A stretch of DNA of 64,000 nucleotides from Strigamia acuminata. Lineage: Eukaryota; Arthropoda; Chilopoda; Geophilomorpha; Linotaeniidae. Positions 61,224-64,000 of the stretch are shown here, piece after piece. The stretch lies in the NCBI GenBank assembly GCA_949358305.1, contig OX442318.1:15172517-15236516 (forward strand). Direction: 5' to 3'. The position numbers and the translations under genes are program-made. The stretch's first letter is position 1. Each line of letters opens with the position of its first letter. The notes under the pieces were generated by a model. The model did not search any database, was not told the DNA's origin, and saw only the letters and a program-made list of their open reading frames with translations.

Positions 61224-63951
61224 TATTAATAATTCCGAAGGAATTTTACCACCAGACTTGGAACAAGCACTTTCCGAAACTTTGGATAATTTAACTATTC
61301 AAGATAAAGAAATTAAGCGTGCTCGTCCTAACCGGAAGACACGGAAAAGGAACTGGAATTATAAGTTTAAAATCGCGTCAAATACGCCCTTTTCGGCAGA
61401 GGAGACAGCAAACCCGTTCTTGAATTTTCACGACGACCTGTTTTCTCTAGATAAGGGGGACGAATCTTTAGCTAGATTGATACAAGATACATCCAACCTT
61501 AATATTCGTGATGAATCCACCAGTTCTAGTGGAGGAGTATTCGAGAATTTACAATCAATGATTGATAATTTGAATCCCGACTCCAAATCCTCCAGATTTG
61601 CGAGATTAAAATCTTACATTAACGAGAATCAGTTAAAACGAAAAGATGGCATCGAACGAATTAATAAATTGGGAAATCACATCGACGACCCCCGAATGAA
61701 AATTACAATAGGTGGACTCACCTACAATGCTTTGATGGACTCAGGAGCCACACAGTGTTTTATTGGGTTGCAATTACTAAGTAAAACTTGTGCATCTCCC
61801 GATTTCATACAAGATTGTCCAAAACACATGAGAGTTTGTGCAGTTGGAGTTACTCATATTCCACTAGGACAAATTACTTTGTGTGTACAATGGGCAGATG
61901 GAGCAGAATTCACACCAATAAATTTTATCATTTTGGATAATAATGTGTGTGGATTAATTATCGGACATAATTTTATGCGCCGAACCAAAATTAATTTAAA
62001 TCCAGCACGAGCTGTATTTACTTGCGACAGCAAGTCCGACTGGACTGCACCCTACGAAACTGACGAGTTAAATTGTAATTTAGCTCGAGTACAAGTGTTG
62101 ACTGACAACGCAACAGCCACACACACGCCAGATAATTGGGAAGAATTGCTGGTAAAGGATTGTGACTGTTCAGATGAGGAAAAAAGTAAATTACGCGAAG
62201 TAATTGCTAGTGTTAAGAACGTCTTTAGAGATAAAGTCGGATGTACTAACATAATAAAGCATAAGATCACCTTTAAAAAGGATGTAACGTGGAAAAAACA
62301 ACCATTTCGAATGTATAACCCTGCTAAAATAGCCATTATGACTAAATTAGTAGAAGAATTAGAAGCGGATAATTTGATCGAAAGAGCTACTGGACCTTAC
62401 ATAAGTCATCCAGTGATCGTAGCCAAACCAAATGGTACTTATCGTTTATGTATCGATTATCGGTGGTTGAATGCAATCACCGAAATTAACGCCATACAAA
62501 TGCCAAGTATTGATTTGTTACTCCACAATACAAATCAGGCAAAATATTTCACGTCTCTTGACCTTACCAAAGGTTATTATCAGGTCGAGATGGACGAGGA
62601 AGATAGACAGAAAACAGCCTTTTATACTCCGAAAGGCAATTACCAATTTGTCCGCATGCCTTTTGGTCTTTGCAATGCGCCGTGTACATTTCAGTTCTTA
62701 ATGGAACGAGTGATGGGCGAAGCATTATACAAACACGCGTTAGTCTATTTTGACGACGTGATAATCTTCTCCACCACTTGGGAGAAACATCTTGAACATA
62801 TCAAAGATGTGTTGGAAAGACTAGATAAGGCCAACTTATCAGTAAATAAGGAAAAATCAAAATTTGGAAAAACTACACTCAAATTTTTGGGTCATTTGAT
62901 AACTCCAACCGGATTAGCACCTGACCCAGACAAGATAGTATCCGTTAGGAAATATCCAACTCCTAAGAATTCCAAGGATATTCAACGATTTCATGGCTTG
63001 TCAAATTTCTTCCGGAAATTTATTCCCGAACATGCAAAAATTGCTAGGCCTCTAACTAGCATGATGCATGATAAAGCAGTGTTCGAATGGGGAGAAGAAC
63101 AAGAGAAAGCTTTTGAAACAATAAAAAATATTTTATGTGACGAAACACAGGTTTTGTTAATGCCAGATATGATGAAACCATTCGTAATCTTGACAGACGC
63201 ATCGCATGATGGACTTGGTAGTGTGTTATGCCAAGATGTAGAATTCTTCGATGAAGGAAAAAGAGAAATGATCATGACTCCTAGACCCGTAGCTTATGCT
63301 AGTCGAGTCTTACGAGGGGCAGAAGTACGCTACTCAACACCCGAACTCGAGTGTTTAGCAGTAGTATGGGCAGTCGACAAATTCCGACCGTATATCGAAT
63401 ATACGACTTTTACTTTGGAATCAGACGCCGAAGCATTAAAATGGCTGATGGGAACACCAGAACCATCGGGACGATTTGGTCGTTGGGCAATTAAACTTCA
63501 ATGTGGCGCCTTTAAGATTAAATATCGACGAGGTACCCAGAACCAAGTTGCCGACGCCTTCTCGAGAGCGCCTTTGGAGATCGAAGACATTCCAGAGAAT
63601 GATTATTGTGAGCCAATCGAGATTACTCAATTCTGGCCGGAATGGGACGGAAATCGAGAAATTATTCGAAGGAATAATAGAGAAGATTGCCAATTTCTCA
63701 CGAATGTGCAGCTTCATTTCGATTATTCCAAATTATTATACAATACTTTGGAAAAGGGGGAGAAGATGGATGAAGCTACAGAAGAAACACTATTTAGTGC
63801 TTTAACTGAAGTTTTAAAGGAAGTTCCACCGACTCGAGAAGAAATTATAAAAGCTCAACTAGCCGACAAAGAGTGTAGAATAATAATCGATCATCTGAAA
63901 CGAGATGAAATCGAACAAAGAAAGTTTAAAAAAAAACTAAAGAATGGATGA
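61198..63951 (+). CDS. pol: gypsy-2 Pol (protease, RT, RNase H)
   Basis: Read in the -1 frame after gag. Protease MDSGATQCFIG (near 61737), RT with LCIDYRWLNAI and catalytic YFDD (near 62747), RNase H with ILTDASHDGLG (near 63190) and the linker up to KDIIDHL-like DHLKRDE. The frame ends at TGA 63949-63951, just after a run of nine A. The next frame continues with WMKAVQGYQLDFQEENGN, matching gypsy-1 WLNAIRGYTLDEPEENKG, so one base appears to be missing in the A run. Confidence 0.92.
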   Translation, partial: LVAGVLEPPINNSEGILPPDLEQALSETLDNLTIQDKEIKRARPNRKTRKRNWNYKFKIASNTPFSAEETANPFLNFHDDLFSLDKGDESLARLIQDTSNLNIRDESTSSSGGVFENLQSMIDNLNPDSKSSRFARLKSYINENQLKRKDGIERINKLGNHIDDPRMKITIGGLTYNALMDSGATQCFIGLQLLSKTCASPDFIQDCPKHMRVCAVGVTHIPLGQITLCVQWADGAEFTPINFIILDNNVCGLIIGHNFMRRTKINLNPARAVFTCDSKSDWTAPYETDELNCNLARVQVLTDNATATHTPDNWEELLVKDCDCSDEEKSKLREVIASVKNVFRDKVGCTNIIKHKITFKKDVTWKKQPFRMYNPAKIAIMTKLVEELEADNLIERATGPYISHPVIVAKPNGTYRLCIDYRWLNAITEINAIQMPSIDLLLHNTNQAKYFTSLDLTKGYYQVEMDEEDRQKTAFYTPKGNYQFVRMPFGLCNAPCTFQFLMERVMGEALYKHALVYFDDVIIFSTTWEKHLEHIKDVLERLDKANLSVNKEKSKFGKTTLKFLGHLITPTGLAPDPDKIVSVRKYPTPKNSKDIQRFHGLSNFFRKFIPEHAKIARPLTSMMHDKAVFEWGEEQEKAFETIKNILCDETQVLLMPDMMKPFVILTDASHDGLGSVLCQDVEFFDEGKREMIMTPRPVAYASRVLRGAEVRYSTPELECLAVVWAVDKFRPYIEYTTFTLESDAEALKWLMGTPEPSGRFGRWAIKLQCGAFKIKYRRGTQNQVADAFSRAPLEIEDIPENDYCEPIEITQFWPEWDGNREIIRRNNREDCQFLTNVQLHFDYSKLLYNTLEKGEKMDEATEETLFSALTEVLKEVPPTREEIIKAQLADKECRIIIDHLKRDEIEQRKFKKKLKNG

Positions 63952-64000
63952 AAGCAGTCCAAGGTTACCAATTAGATTTTCAAGAAGAAAATGGTAATGA
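63928..64000 (+). pseudogene. pol: gypsy-2 pol continuation, out of frame
   Basis: The frame shifted by one base continues the Pol similarity to the window end. The switch lies in the homopolymer A run at about 63928-63936, a usual place for sequencing or replication slips. The integrase should follow beyond the window. Confidence 0.7.

Larger units (their letters stand above)
56112..64000 (+). mobile_element. Ty3/gypsy retrotransposon gypsy-2 (3' end outside window)
   Basis: 5' LTR, PBS, leader, gag, frameshift signal and most of pol. Inserted in copia-3. Same family group as gypsy-1; the matching target copy lies beyond the window. Confidence 0.93.

Overview
This window is a eukaryotic repeat domain built almost entirely of LTR retrotransposons inserted into one another. 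I see no host gene, rRNA, tRNA gene or CRISPR array. All three classical animal LTR groups are present (Ty1/copia, Ty3/gypsy, BEL/Pao). The copia primer sites match the metazoan initiator-tRNA-Met 3' end and one gypsy primer site matches tRNA-Gln. BEL/Pao elements are confined to animals, so the source is an animal, most likely an invertebrate and probably an arthropod. I cannot name it more closely.

Layout of the left nest (1-43995), innermost first. Copia-1 (1186-8172, minus) is complete and lies in the gag of gypsy-1 (window edge to 18146, plus). Gypsy-1 lies in the pol of BEL-1 (18147-24056, minus). BEL-1 lies in the gag of copia-2 (24057-26479, minus). Copia-2 lies in a long non-coding LTR-like segment, called X here (26480-28194). 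X lies in the pol of BEL-2 (28195-39822, minus), and BEL-2 lies in the gag of BEL-3 (39823-42661, plus). This gives seven levels. BEL-2 gag also carries a complete gypsy-3 (31335-37054, minus), and BEL-3 carries a 921-bp DNA transposon with terminal inverted repeats (41439-42359).

Middle (42662-48194). A BEL-type element encodes Gag and protease followed, in place of reverse transcriptase, by a complete type II thymidine kinase domain (44056-47061, minus) interrupted by one in-frame TGA. Five bases upstream of its ATG lies a second copy of X joined to a 575-bp piece of BEL-2 pol.

Right nest (48195-64000). Element E (minus; 873-bp LTR) encodes a Ulp1/SENP-like cysteine protease at its 3' end. 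E is cut by copia-4 (minus), copia-4 by copia-3 (plus), and copia-3 by gypsy-2 (plus), which runs off the window.

How the parts work: the copia elements make one Gag-Pol polyprotein, gypsy-1 and gypsy-2 make Gag and reach Pol by a -1 ribosomal frameshift, and gypsy-3 has one long ORF. Copia leaders carry a hairpin whose stem sequence changes between families while pairing is kept. The points most worth following are the thymidine-kinase BEL element, the Ulp1-bearing element, the extra zinc-finger ORF of gypsy-1, the copia leader hairpin, and the many perfect tetraloop hairpins in gypsy-1 and gypsy-2 non-coding DNA.
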